Source: Desulfobulbaceae bacterium DB1
GTDB lineage: Bacteria > Desulfobacterota > Desulfobulbia > Desulfobulbales > SURF-16
Reading direction: 5' to 3'
DNA: 64,000 nt
NCBI GenBank assembly: GCA_001914235.1
Contig: MQUF01000026.1
Coordinates: 1 to 64,000 of the forward strand
A model generated the notes under the pieces. The model saw only the letters and a list, made by a program, of their open reading frames with translations. It ran no database searches and was not told where the DNA came from. Positions 29,384-38,319 of the stretch are shown piece by piece. How positions within the stretch are numbered: position 1 is the stretch's first letter; each line of letters starts with the position of its first letter. A program made the position numbers and the translations under genes.

Positions 29384-30405
29384 ATACGACCTCCGGCCAA
29401 GAGATAGCGGTTATCGGCGCAGGCAGCTGGGGCACCGCCCTGGCAAAGCTGCTGGCTGAAAAGGGCTATGCGGTCCATCTCTGGGCGCATCGGCCCGAGC
29501 ATGCCGCGGCGATCAACCGCGACCATGAGAACGGAAAATATCTGCCCGGTTTCTCGTTGCCTGCCGGGATCACGGCAGGCAGTGATCTCGCGGAGGTGGT
29601 CAGCGGTAAGGGGTTTGTTCTCATGGTGGTCCCTTCCCATGTCTATCGTTCGGTCTTTTCCCGGGTTCTTGCCGCGCTGCGGGACGATGCCCTCGTTGTT
29701 TCCGCCACCAAGGGCATTGAGAATGAAAGCCTGATGACCATGAGTCAGGTGATGGCCGACGAGCTGTCCCGCTCCGGGAAAAAGGCGGCCATCGGCGTCC
29801 TGACCGGGCCTTCCTTTGCACGGGAGGTGGCGGCCGGCATGCCGGCCGCGGTCACCGTGGCGGCGGAAAATAAAGAAGTTGCCGCCCTGATCCAGACCGT
29901 CTTTTTCACAGAACGGCTGCGGGTCTATACCAGTACCGATCTCATCGGTCAGGAGCTGGGCGCGGCGCTGAAAAATATTGTCGCCATTGCCGCCGGGATC
30001 TGCGATGGTCTCGGCTACGGCACCAATACCAGGGCCGCGCTCATCACCAGGGGCCTTGCCGAGATCACCAGGCTGGGGGTGAAGATGGGGGCCAATCCTC
30101 TCACCTTTTCCGGACTCGGCGGCCTGGGAGATCTGGTGCTCACCTGTACCGGCGATTTAAGCCGCAACCGGACGGTGGGGCTCAAGCTCGGCCAGGGGAA
30201 AAAACTCACGGAAATCCTGGCTGAGATGGAAATGGTGGCCGAAGGGGTGAAAACCACCAGGTCGGCCTGGAAGCTGGCGCAACGGGAAGGGGTGGACATG
30301 CCCATTCTCGAGCAGATCCACAAGGTGCTTTACGAAGACAAATCCTGTCGGGATGCGGTGATGTCGCTTCTTACCCGTGATCAGAAACAGGAGATGGAGT
30401 TCTGA
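29380..30405 (+). CDS. gpsA: Glycerol-3-phosphate dehydrogenase [NAD(P)+]
   Basis: 341 residues. Reduces dihydroxyacetone phosphate to sn-glycerol-3-phosphate for phospholipid synthesis. N-terminal Rossmann motif '[20 protein letters not shown]', '[18 protein letters not shown]', '[19 protein letters not shown]', catalytic Lys in '[21 protein letters not shown]', '[26 protein letters not shown]'-type block and '[19 protein letters not shown]'. It starts inside the gyrA stop (ATGA), so the two are co-translated, an unusual pairing of supercoiling and lipid genes. It ends the origin-proximal run; an accessory insert follows. Confidence 0.96.
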   Translation: [341 protein letters not shown]

Positions 30406-30451
30406 TGTTTTTTCCCTGGCGTGTCTTGCTTTTATAATCTTCATTTTTCAT

Positions 30452-30500
30452 CGTTCCCACGCTCCAGCGTGGGAACGCATTCTTGGGCGCTCCAGCGCCC
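30452..30500 (+). repeat. REP-type palindrome pair, left side of the transposase
   Basis: Two adjacent palindromes: 30452-30477 (arms CGTTCCCACGCT/AGCGTGGGAACG around CC) and 30485-30500 (GGGCGCTCCAGCGCCC). The same two-palindrome unit lies in inverted orientation at 31061-31106 on the other side of the transposase gene. Confidence 0.85.
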
Positions 30501-30508
30501 CGTATCGT

Positions 30509-31042
30509 TCAGCACCATGAATCAATGCCGATTAACCCAGGCTGCCCGAGATAATTCCGCGCACTCGAATAGCGCCACTGCTCCGGCAAATCCACATAGC
30601 CGCGCTTCACCGGATTGCGGTGGATATAGTCCAGCTTTTCCCGCATCACGGTTTCACTGAATACCATTTCGGCGTGGCTTCCTTCCTGCCAGAATTGATA
30701 TTCCCGATCACGCTTGTGCGCCAGTTTTGCGAATCGCAGCCGCGCCAACAGTCGCTCCGCCTTGCGCGCTTCCAGCAACTCGATGAGCCGGGCAGCGGTG
30801 TACGACTTGAAACTGCTCAAGCATTTATCCAAACGCGGTGCCTGGGCCACAAAATGCAGATGATTTTCCAGGATCACATAACCGAAAAGCCGCAAGCCAT
30901 CGTGCTGGCGCTGGTGCGTCCAGCTATCGAGGAGGATTTGCACCGCATCGGGGCGGGTAAACACGGGTAACCACTCCACCACGGTGCAAGTCAAAAAATG
31001 CGGCTTGTCCAGCTCCAGGATGACGTATCGGCTTCTGCTCAT
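30509..31042 (-). CDS. REP-associated tyrosine transposase (RAYT, Y1 family)
   Basis: 177 residues. Y1 (IS200/IS605-like) single-strand transposase domain: 'PHFLTCTVVEWLPVF', the HUH motif in 'GYVILENHLHFVAQAP' (here ENHLHF), and the catalytic Tyr region 'EKLDYIHRNPVKRGYVDLPEQWRYSSARNY'. RAYTs mobilise REP palindromes and are normally single-copy domesticated genes. Here the gene is bracketed by inverted REP pairs at 30452-30500 and 31061-31106. It inserts between gpsA and a zinc-type transporter. Confidence 0.9.
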   Translation of the reverse strand: MSRSRYVILELDKPHFLTCTVVEWLPVFTRPDAVQILLDSWTHQRQHDGLRLFGYVILENHLHFVAQAPRLDKCLSSFKSYTAARLIELLEARKAERLLARLRFAKLAHKRDREYQFWQEGSHAEMVFSETVMREKLDYIHRNPVKRGYVDLPEQWRYSSARNYLGQPGLIGIDSWC

Positions 31043-31060
31043 GGCCTGGCGCTATGTCGG

Positions 31061-31106
31061 GACGCTGGAGCGTCTTAGGCTGCATTCCCACGCTGGAGCG
31101 TGGGAA
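31061..31106 (-). repeat. REP-type palindrome pair, right side of the transposase
   Basis: GACGCTGGAGCGTC (31061-31074) and TTCCCACGCTGGAGCGTGGGAA (31085-31106, two bases longer than quoted motifs). Read on the minus strand it repeats the left unit: large palindrome, 10-nt spacer, small palindrome. Confidence 0.85.
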
Positions 31107-31234
31107 CGATCGAACATGGCATCATATTTCTTATCTTCATCACTCATGCAAATTTTCTTTTACATACATAACAATAAGGGTGGCCTGCCGTGCCATCCCT
31201 ACTTGTAGCGTCAGCACCGTAGACTTTCTCGCAG

Positions 31235-32197
31235 TCAGATTGACCCGCTAGTTGGGCTTATTAAGGTGTACTGCCGCACCTCGTTCGGGAAAACCGCCTT
31301 GAACTTGAGTAAGTTCTGAACCGTCCAATTCTTGATATCGGCGAGCGTTTCGGAATCGGCATTGATGTCTCCATCTCGATAGGCCGCAATACGACAGGCT
31401 CGACGGTTCTTCAGTTTTTCCCAGTTGAGATCTAGACCGAGGGCGCCCTCTATCTCTTGCTTTCGCTGCTGAAGGAACTCGAAGAGTTGCTCGTTCTTGG
31501 TCTTGTCACCGCAGTCAATGTACAGCTCAACCCTTACTCGGCCACCTTGCGCGAAGGAAGTCGAATATGTATAGACCCTGGAATTTTCGGAAGCGAATGT
31601 GTACCAGTTCTGCGGTTGGCCCGCGCGGGCGTTTGTGAATTTATGGGCTTCGCGGAGCTCGTCGATCAAGCCCTGGAAGTAAGTGCGATAGCGTTCCTTG
31701 GTTTCGGAGGGTGCAGGCGCGATGTCCTGGGCGATTGAAGCCTCACTCGGCATCGACACAAGGGTAAGCACGAATGCAGGCTTGGACTCATCTATACGAA
31801 TGGCAGAGGCTTTGACCGCGTACAGGCCCAGACTCTCCTTCAGGTTTTGGTTCAAGAAATCCATAGCAGACTTGTGCTCAGGGCGAATGGCCTCGGCGAT
31901 CCAAACCACTGCTCCGGCACCAAGGACCGAGGCATAGGTGATGAGCTGACCGAGGTGCTTGTGGTCAGTGCCACCATACTGATTCTCGATGACCACGAGC
32001 TTGTTGGTTGAGAGATCGCGAGCAACGATATCGGCTGAAAAATCACCAGCCGAAGCTTCTGTGGCCTCAAGCTCAAGGTCCATACCCAACTTCTCGCCCA
32101 ATACATCCAAGTGTTCGGCAAGCCACGGGGTAAAGTGTGTGGCCTCACCCGACCAGAGTTCTTTCAAGGCTACTTGATGAATCGTTCCAAGGTCCAA
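31235..32197 (-). CDS. DUF4268 protein with PD-(D/E)XK-like N-terminal nuclease domain
   Basis: 320 residues from a TTG at 32197-32195, chosen because AGGAGG lies 5 nt upstream. The N-terminal part has 'GDFSADIVARDLSTNKLVVIENQYGGTDHKHLGQLITYA', fitting a restriction-endonuclease-like core: an acidic residue before the strand, then E-x-Q in place of E-x-K. The C-terminal part (about residues 165-315) matches the DUF4268 pattern ('RYRTYFQGLIDELRE', 'ELYIDCGDKTKNEQLFEFLQQRKQEIE'). Members are often found in accessory or defence regions; function untested. It sits in the insert between gpsA and the transporter operon. Confidence 0.7.
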   Translation of the reverse strand: MDLGTIHQVALKELWSGEATHFTPWLAEHLDVLGEKLGMDLELEATEASAGDFSADIVARDLSTNKLVVIENQYGGTDHKHLGQLITYASVLGAGAVVWIAEAIRPEHKSAMDFLNQNLKESLGLYAVKASAIRIDESKPAFVLTLVSMPSEASIAQDIAPAPSETKERYRTYFQGLIDELREAHKFTNARAGQPQNWYTFASENSRVYTYSTSFAQGGRVRVELYIDCGDKTKNEQLFEFLQQRKQEIEGALGLDLNWEKLKNRRACRIAAYRDGDINADSETLADIKNWTVQNLLKFKAVFPNEVRQYTLISPTSGSI

Positions 32198-32269
32198 AGA
32201 TACCTCCTGTTCTGTAGAGTAACAAGTAATTATACAGATGATCAGTATATCGCACTTCTACAAACAAAC

Positions 32270-33103
32270 TTACTTCCTGATCTTTTTCACCATGGTTACT
32301 AAAAAATAGACCATGCCGGTCAGAATAATGATGGTGGCTCCCGCGGGAAAATCGGGCTGATAACTGATCGCCAGCCCACCGGTTGTGCAGAAAAGACAGA
32401 GTACCACGGCCGCCACCATCATCTGCCACAGCCGCCGCACCATCTGCCCGGCCGCGGCGGCGGGCAGGGTCAGCATGGCAACCACCATGACGATGCCCAC
32501 CACCTGAACCAGCAGCACCACGGTAAGTGCGATCATGAGCAGCAGAAGCATTTCAAAAAGATCGACCTTCACCCCGCTTATCCTGGCAAACTCCCCGTCA
32601 AAACAGATGGCGATCAGCTTGTTGTAAAAGAGCAGCACAACAGCGATAATAATCAGGTCAAGGGCGCCGATGAGCAGCAGATCCTTTTGGGAGACCATGA
32701 GAATATCGCCGAAAAGGTAACTCATCAGATCCTCGTTGTAGCCGCCGGTCTTGCTGATGAAAAAGATACCGATCGCCATGCCGATGGACCAGATGGCGCT
32801 TAAAACGGTGTCCTCCCGCTGGCTGGTGTAGCGTTTGACCACGGTGATGATGACGGCGGCAAGCAGGGCGGCCACCACCGCTCCCTGCAGGGGGGTGATG
32901 GAAAAACCATGCTCCTTCTGGAGATAACGGGCCACGCCCATGCCGCCCAGGGTGCAGTGGGAAATTGCCCCGGCAATGTATGTGATGCGCCGCACCGTGA
33001 CATAGGAACCGATGATGCCGCAGGCGATGGACGACAGCACCCCGGCCAGAAAGGCATACTGGAGAAAGGTGTATGTCTGCAGATCCCTTATAAATTGACC
33101 CAT
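32270..33103 (-). CDS. znuB: Zinc/manganese-type ABC transporter permease (ZnuB family)
   Basis: 277 residues, eight or nine hydrophobic segments. ABC-3 family signatures: 'AFLAGVLSSIACGIIGSYVTVRRITYIAGAISHCTLGGMGVA', 'TLPAAAAGQMVRRLWQMM' and 'LAISYQPDFPAGATIIIL'. It forms the channel through which the ATPase imports Zn or Mn. The 5' end overlaps the ATPase gene by 16 nt. No periplasmic binding protein (ZnuA) gene is present in the window. The metal specificity is inferred from family, not from sequence. Confidence 0.9.
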   Translation of the reverse strand: MGQFIRDLQTYTFLQYAFLAGVLSSIACGIIGSYVTVRRITYIAGAISHCTLGGMGVARYLQKEHGFSITPLQGAVVAALLAAVIITVVKRYTSQREDTVLSAIWSIGMAIGIFFISKTGGYNEDLMSYLFGDILMVSQKDLLLIGALDLIIIAVVLLFYNKLIAICFDGEFARISGVKVDLFEMLLLLMIALTVVLLVQVVGIVMVVAMLTLPAAAAGQMVRRLWQMMVAAVVLCLFCTTGGLAISYQPDFPAGATIIILTGMVYFLVTMVKKIRK

Positions 33104-33849
33104 GTGTGTCCTTTTTCCGAACAGCGGTGGTCGTGGCGGATGATGGCCAGATCCTTGCCGTAGATATCCTGAATATTGGTGCCGTCAATCGCGCTGGTGG
33201 GGTGGATATGCACCACCTTGTTGACGCAGACCACGGAGCCGACGTATTTGGAAACAAAACCGACATCATGGGAAACCACGAGAATGGTCAGTTTTTCGTT
33301 TAATTTGGCGAGCAGATTGTAAAGATTCCGTTCGGAGAAGCTGTCGACGTTGGCGGTGGGTTCGTCGAAAAAAAGCAGTTCGGCGCTGGAGGCAAGCGCC
33401 CTGGCAATCAGGGTGCGCTGGCGCTGGCCGCCGGACAGGTCGGCAAAAGCCATTGTCCGCTTGTCGTAGAGATCGACATCGCGCAGGGCATCAAGGGCAT
33501 GCTGCTTGTCTTCCCTGGAGAAACGGCCGCCCCAGGACTTTCCCACCCGCCCCATCAACACCACGTCCAGCACGGAAACAGGGAAAAGCGGATCAAAAAT
33601 CCGATGCTGGGGAACATAGCCGATGCGGCACGACGCCTTTTCCGGCGAGGTGCCGAGCACGGTGATGGTGCCGCTGTTCGGTGTGAGCAGGCCGAGCATG
33701 AGCCGCAGCAGGGTTGTTTTGCCGCCGCCGTTGGGGCCGACTATGCCGATCATGTCCTGTTCCTTGATGGTGAAGGTGACATTTTCCAGGATCTCATGGC
33801 TGTTGTAGGCAAAACTCATGTTTTTGATATCAATGACGGTTTTTTTCAT
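33088..33849 (-). CDS. znuC: Zinc/manganese-type ABC transporter ATP-binding protein (ZnuC family)
   Basis: 253 residues from ATG 33849 (MKKTVIDIKN); an in-frame ATG at 33870 adds seven residues. Walker A 'GPNGGGKTT', Q-loop 'IGYVPQHRIFDP', ABC signature 'LSGGQRQR', Walker B 'LLFFDEPTAN' and H-loop 'VVSHDVGF'. The C-terminus is His-rich ('IRHDHRCSEKGH'), a possible regulatory metal site. It is co-translated with the permease downstream (16-nt overlap) and divergent from selD. Confidence 0.92.
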   Translation of the reverse strand: MKKTVIDIKNMSFAYNSHEILENVTFTIKEQDMIGIVGPNGGGKTTLLRLMLGLLTPNSGTITVLGTSPEKASCRIGYVPQHRIFDPLFPVSVLDVVLMGRVGKSWGGRFSREDKQHALDALRDVDLYDKRTMAFADLSGGQRQRTLIARALASSAELLFFDEPTANVDSFSERNLYNLLAKLNEKLTILVVSHDVGFVSKYVGSVVCVNKVVHIHPTSAIDGTNIQDIYGKDLAIIRHDHRCSEKGHTWVNL

Positions 33850-34002
33850 AATGAACAATATTAACCACAAAAGAAGAGGGACACCAACAAGTTTATTTTC
33901 TCATTGTGAAAGGGGTCGCGGTCTGATTTAATGAGCACAAGAAGCGTGGGAAGCATCAATCCAACCTGAAACCGGGACGTTTTCAGAAAACTCTTTGTGG
34001 AC

Positions 34003-35052
34003 ATGGCATTGCAAAAAAAAATAAAACTGACAGGCACGGTCAAGGCGGCCGGTTGAGCGGCCAAAATAAGTCCGGGGGACCTGGACACTATTCTGTGCGG
34101 CTTGAATATCCCGACCGATCCCAATCTGATTGTCGGCACGGACGGCTGTGATGATGCCGGCGTCTATCGTTTGAATGACGAATGCGCCCTTATCCAGACG
34201 GTGGATTTTTTCACCCCCATTGTCGATGACCCCTACCGCTTCGGCCAGATCACCGCGGCCAACGCCTTGAGCGATGTCTATGCCATGGGAGGAAAACCGC
34301 TTCTCGCCATGAACCTGGTGGCCTTTCCCCTGGCGGATATGGACAAATCGGTGCTGAAGGACATTCTGCGCGGCGGCCTGGAAAAAATCACCGAGGCCGG
34401 AGCGCTCCTGGTCGGCGGCCACAGCATCGAGGACAAGGAGCTGAAATACGGACTTTCCGTCACCGGCCTGGTCCATCCGGACAAGGTGATGCTCAATTCC
34501 GGCGCACGTCCCGGCGATCTCTTGCTGCTGACCAAACCGCTCGGCACCGGCATTCTCTCCACCGCCATCAAGGGCGGGCTCGCCGCTGAAGAGGTTGAGG
34601 TGATGATCAGCGACTGCATGGCAACCTTGAACCGGGTGGCCGGCGAAGCCATGGCCGAGATAGGGGCGCACGGCTGCACGGATATCACCGGCTTTGGCCT
34701 CATCGGCCATCTGTTTGAAATGGCCCATGCCTCCGGGGTGACCATTGAAATCGACAGCACCGCCGTGCCGCTTTTGCCGGGGACGCTTGATTTCGCCGCC
34801 ATGGGCATCATTCCCGAAGGCGCCCACAAGAACAAAAAATTTTATCAGAAATGGGTGGAGAACGGTCTGGAAGAGCTTGATCCGCTGGAGATGGTTTTTT
34901 ATGACCCGCAAACCTCCGGCGGCCTGCTCATTGCCGGGGCCCCGGAACAGATCCGCGTCATTGCCGAGAGGATAGGGCGTGAGGGGAAATTGCCCTGTGC
35001 CGTTATCGGCACGGTGACGGCGGGAACGGCGGGGAAAATCGTGCTTCGTTAA
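34003..35052 (+). CDS. selD: Selenide, water dikinase, itself a selenoprotein
   Basis: 349 residues with one internal TGA. Makes selenophosphate from selenide and ATP for Sec-tRNA synthesis. ATG 34003 begins MALQKKIKLTGTVKAAG, then TGA (34054-34056) at residue 18, then AAKISPGDLDTILCGL. This is the position where SelD carries its catalytic Cys or Sec ('GCxxK' or 'GUxAK'). Downstream motifs: 'VGTDGCDDAGVYRL', 'QTVDFFTPIVDDPYRFGQI', 'ANALSDVYAMGGKP', 'VGGHSIEDKELKYGLSVTG', 'DITGFGLIGHLFEMA'. An upstream in-frame ATG at 33931 is cut off by TGA 33967. A SECIS-like hairpin lies at 34070-34086. Without Sec decoding a pipeline would start too late, at about 34102, and lose the active site. Confidence 0.93.
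34070..34086 (+). promoter_or_regulatory. SECIS-like hairpin of selD
   Basis: GTCCGG (34070-34075) pairs with CC and GGAC (34080-34081, 34083-34086), leaving an apical loop GGGA and a bulged T at 34082. The stem begins 14 nt after the TGA. A G-rich apical loop and a bulged U are features of the E. coli fdhF SECIS, which SelB recognises. Confidence 0.7.
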
Positions 35053-36275
35053 TTGGCTTGTCCTTGCCTTGCAAACGGCCGATACAGCGGGTCGCCGATC
35101 AACACCATTTTCCAGGAAAGATGGGGCAGGCTGAAAAAATAACTTTCCACCAGATTCCGGCCGGCGGTGAGAAAAGAAAAAAAGAGCTCCGGCGGTGGAA
35201 ATGCATCGACATAGGGTTCTCCCACCGGTCCGATGGTGGCGGCCGCCCCTTTTTCCAGCATCATTTTGCACCAGACCCTGCTTCCCCGTTTTTTTAAGGT
35301 GGAGCATTCGCTGCTGGCAAGGTGATACCCCACCGCGCCCCTCTGCCAGGAAAAGGCGTCAATGTATTTGCCCAGGCTGTACCAGCCGCAATAAAGCGCC
35401 GTCAGGCGGATCGGTCCCGGCTGAAAAAGATCGCTTTTTTGGTCAACCACAACGTTTCCCACCACCCCGCTTCTACCGACAAGCTCCGCCGCCCGGTGGA
35501 TGGAGCGGTCATACCAGGCGTACCTCGTGACCTCCTTTAATCCCGGATCCGGCCAGCGTGCGTCGAAATATGCCCCGCCCGTGAGGCCCTCCTTTTCCGC
35601 GACAAGGGAATCCTCAATTATTTTTTCGACAAGCGACGGGCTTGGGCCGTCGAGCCGACTGACCATCACCACGTCCTGTTGGTCAAAGAAGGCAAATCCA
35701 GGCGTTTCCCCTCGATAAAAAGGATTGGCCAGCCAATGGGACACCGGCTGGTTGAGCCGCACCAGGGTCAGTTCCGAATCCACCGAGGCGCGCATGTCGC
35801 TTGTTTTGGTCAGATAGCTGATTCGTTTTGTCAGTTCCGCAATACTGTTTTCAAACAAATCACCAGAGGTGCGAAGTGTTTCTTTTTTCTTCCTGAGTTG
35901 GGCGATGGTTTTTTCCCCATGCCGGCTCATTGCCGGCGAGGTGATGGCAAGCGGTACCCCATACATGGTGACCAGACATTTGATTGTTCCTGCTGGAGAA
36001 AATGAGGTTAAAAATTTGCGGACCGGAGCGGCGATCCGTTTCTCATAACTGCTGCGATCGCACTGTTCAGCCGGATCAAGAGTGATGGTGATGAGATTTT
36101 GCGCCGGAATACCCCGTTTTTCCATGTAGAACCGGGCAAGCCTGACACTGTCCCCGTTATTGTGGTTGGCGACAACGCCAATCTCGGCGGGACTCAGGGC
36201 GAGGCTGGAAGGGGTGAAGGGGAAAAAAGCGATACTTCCGCCGACAAAGACGAGAAAAGCGAGTATCCGGCGCAC
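35049..36275 (-). CDS. TIGR03790 family exported protein
   Basis: 408 residues. Signal peptide about residues 1-27 ('ILAFLVFVGGSIAFFPFTPSSLALS'). The body follows the TIGR03790 pattern: 'PAEIGVVANHNNGDSVRLARFYMEKRGIPAQNLITI', 'CLVTMYGVPLAI', 'LPHLSWKMVLIGDPLYRPF'. The family has no assigned function; related proteins are seen in Desulfobacterota, Planctomycetes and Acidobacteria. It overlaps the end of selD by 4 nt (convergent) and begins 3 nt before the end of the phosphate transporter gene on the same strand, so it is probably co-transcribed with it. Confidence 0.8.
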   Translation of the reverse strand: MRRILAFLVFVGGSIAFFPFTPSSLALSPAEIGVVANHNNGDSVRLARFYMEKRGIPAQNLITITLDPAEQCDRSSYEKRIAAPVRKFLTSFSPAGTIKCLVTMYGVPLAITSPAMSRHGEKTIAQLRKKKETLRTSGDLFENSIAELTKRISYLTKTSDMRASVDSELTLVRLNQPVSHWLANPFYRGETPGFAFFDQQDVVMVSRLDGPSPSLVEKIIEDSLVAEKEGLTGGAYFDARWPDPGLKEVTRYAWYDRSIHRAAELVGRSGVVGNVVVDQKSDLFQPGPIRLTALYCGWYSLGKYIDAFSWQRGAVGYHLASSECSTLKKRGSRVWCKMMLEKGAAATIGPVGEPYVDAFPPPELFFSFLTAGRNLVESYFFSLPHLSWKMVLIGDPLYRPFARQGQAN

Positions 36276-36277
36276 AA

Positions 36278-37594
36278 TTACTTCCTGGCGTCAAGCACGA
36301 TGGTGATCAGGCAATCAAGGAAAAAATAACGGCCGACGATAAAAAAGAGAATGCACAGACCGGCGGCGGCGGGAACGGTGATCAGCCAGGAGGTGCAAAT
36401 CTTTTTTATCACTGATTTGTTGATACCGCCTAAACCGCGGGCCAGCCCAATGCCCATGATGGCGCCCACCAGGGTATGGGTGGTGGAAACAGGCAGACTC
36501 AGTCTGGTGCAGATGAGAACGGTGGCGGAGGCGGCGATATCGGCGGCTACGCCGCGGGAAGGGGTGATTTCCGTGATTTTGGTGCCCACGGTGGTCATGA
36601 CCTTATGGCCATAGGTTGCCAAACCAAAGACAATGCCCGCGCCGCCGAGCACCAGGATGGAAAGGGGCACCCCCACCTTCATTTCCACCGTACCGTGCTG
36701 GATGATATGGGCAATGGCGGCAAAGGGACCGATGGCATTGGCCACATCGTTGGCGCCATGGGCAAAGGCCACGGAGCAGGAACTGATGATCACCAGCGGC
36801 ACATATATTTTTTCCACCTCCTCAAGCTGCCTGGAGAGGGACAGTTTTTCCTTGCCCTTCAGGTGACTGCTGATCCAGATGCTGGAAAAGGCGGCACAGA
36901 AGAGGCCGAAGAGGATGGAAACGATGACGGCGTTGGTGCCGGAGAGCCACTCGATTCCGTCGATGACATGGTTGAGCCCCTTGTAAATGGTGGCCAGGCT
37001 GACCACGGTAATAAGGAGAAAGACGATGGGTGGCGAATAAAACCGGGCCGCCTCGGCCGGGCGCTCGCGTCCCAGAATAGCCTTGGTGATAAAGGTAAAA
37101 AGCAGAAAACCCATAATGCCGCCGACCAGGGGAGAAATAAACCAGCTGGCGACAATCTGGCTCATCTTGTTCCAGTTGACCGAATTCCAGCCCGCGGCGA
37201 CAATACCGAAGCCCGCCACCGCGCCGACAATGGAGTGGGTAGTGGAAACCGGCATGCCGGCCCAGGTGGCGAAATGGAGCCAGAAAGCGGCGCAGAGCAG
37301 GGCGGCGGTCATGCCGATAATCACCAGGGCGGCGGCTTCTCCCTCGCGCAGGCCGGGCAGGGCGGCGATGGTGCCGGGGTTGACGATGCCCTGGCGTACC
37401 GTTTCCGTCACGCTTGAGCCGACCAGTACGGCGCCGGCGAACTCGCAGATGCCGGCGGCGATGATTGCCTGTTTGATGGTCAGTGCCTGGGAACCGACGG
37501 CATCGGCCATGGAATTGGCCACATCGTTTGCCCCGATGGTCCAGGCCATGTAAAAACCGATGAGACCGGTGAAAAGTATGATATAAACTTCCAT
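36278..37594 (-). CDS. PiT-family inorganic phosphate transporter
   Basis: 438 residues, about ten to eleven membrane segments. Two copies of the PiT signature: 'AWTIGANDVANSMADAVGSQALT' near the N-terminus and 'FAHGANDVANAIGPFAAI' in the middle, plus 'GMPVSTTHSIVGAVAG' and 'SLPVSTTHTLVGAIMG'. Imports phosphate (as the metal-phosphate complex) driven by H+ or Na+. It follows the DUF47 gene by 53 nt on the same strand, the usual PiT-PhoU-like partnership. Confidence 0.95.
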   Translation of the reverse strand: MEVYIILFTGLIGFYMAWTIGANDVANSMADAVGSQALTIKQAIIAAGICEFAGAVLVGSSVTETVRQGIVNPGTIAALPGLREGEAAALVIIGMTAALLCAAFWLHFATWAGMPVSTTHSIVGAVAGFGIVAAGWNSVNWNKMSQIVASWFISPLVGGIMGFLLFTFITKAILGRERPAEAARFYSPPIVFLLITVVSLATIYKGLNHVIDGIEWLSGTNAVIVSILFGLFCAAFSSIWISSHLKGKEKLSLSRQLEEVEKIYVPLVIISSCSVAFAHGANDVANAIGPFAAIAHIIQHGTVEMKVGVPLSILVLGGAGIVFGLATYGHKVMTTVGTKITEITPSRGVAADIAASATVLICTRLSLPVSTTHTLVGAIMGIGLARGLGGINKSVIKKICTSWLITVPAAAGLCILFFIVGRYFFLDCLITIVLDARK

Positions 37595-37647
37595 GAGGAA
37601 ACCTTTGTTAAGGGTCTGAAGGGAGGTGCGGCGTCGGGCTGCTTTTT

Positions 37648-38319
37648 TTACTTGGCAATCATCGCCCGGAGAAAGTCGCCAGCGTTTTCCGCCTCATTGG
37701 CGATGGAGCCTATTTTCAGCAGCATTTTTTCGTAGAAAAGAATATCAAGAACGCTTACCTTGCCTTCAAGCTGAAAGATATCGATGCTCAGATCACTGGC
37801 CAGCCGGTCGGCCTTCCATTCCTCCTTGCCCAGATCCTTGATCAGATCAAGGACCTGTTTTGCCTCGGCGCCGCCGAAGGAAACCTCGGCGAGATTTTTC
37901 AGCTCCACCGCGGCGGTCAGCAGGGTGCCGCTGACCTGGAACATCTGGTCGACCAGGGCAAAAAATTTGTCCTGGATATCCGGGTGCAGACGTGTCTTGC
38001 GAATCATGAGGATAACGGCAAAATCCTCCGCATAGTCAGCCATTTTTTCCTGGCACTCGAGGAAACCGTCCAGCTCCTGCCGGTCAACCGGCAGGAAATA
38101 ACGCCTGGTCAGGTTTTCATGGATATCATGTTTGATCTTGTCCGCCTCGTGTTCTATGCTGGAAACCTTGTCCCGCAGTTCCCTGAGCAGCGGATAGTTT
38201 TCATAGGCCAGAGCCTCCATCAGGGGTTTGATCATTTCCACGCATTCGTGGACCTTTTTGGCATGCAGAACGATCGGGCCAAAAGGTGATTTGCGAAACA
38301 GGTTCTGGATAATCGCCAT
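37648..38319 (-). CDS. DUF47/TIGR00153 PhoU-like protein
   Basis: 223 residues from ATG 38319, where AGGAG lies just upstream; an in-frame ATG at 38406 would add 29 residues without a ribosome binding site. All-helical PhoU-like sequence: 'SPFGPIVLHAKKVHECVEMIKPLMEALAYENY', 'EHEADKIKHDIHENLTRRYFLPVDRQELDGFL', 'KIGSIANEAENAGDFLRAMIAK'. Each PhoU-like half has the E-x3-D-x3 metal-binding pattern. DUF47 proteins associate with PiT transporters and act as accessory or regulatory units. It precedes the PiT gene by 53 nt. Its 3' gene neighbour order indicates an operon. Confidence 0.9.
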   Translation of the reverse strand: MAIIQNLFRKSPFGPIVLHAKKVHECVEMIKPLMEALAYENYPLLRELRDKVSSIEHEADKIKHDIHENLTRRYFLPVDRQELDGFLECQEKMADYAEDFAVILMIRKTRLHPDIQDKFFALVDQMFQVSGTLLTAAVELKNLAEVSFGGAEAKQVLDLIKDLGKEEWKADRLASDLSIDIFQLEGKVSVLDILFYEKMLLKIGSIANEAENAGDFLRAMIAK

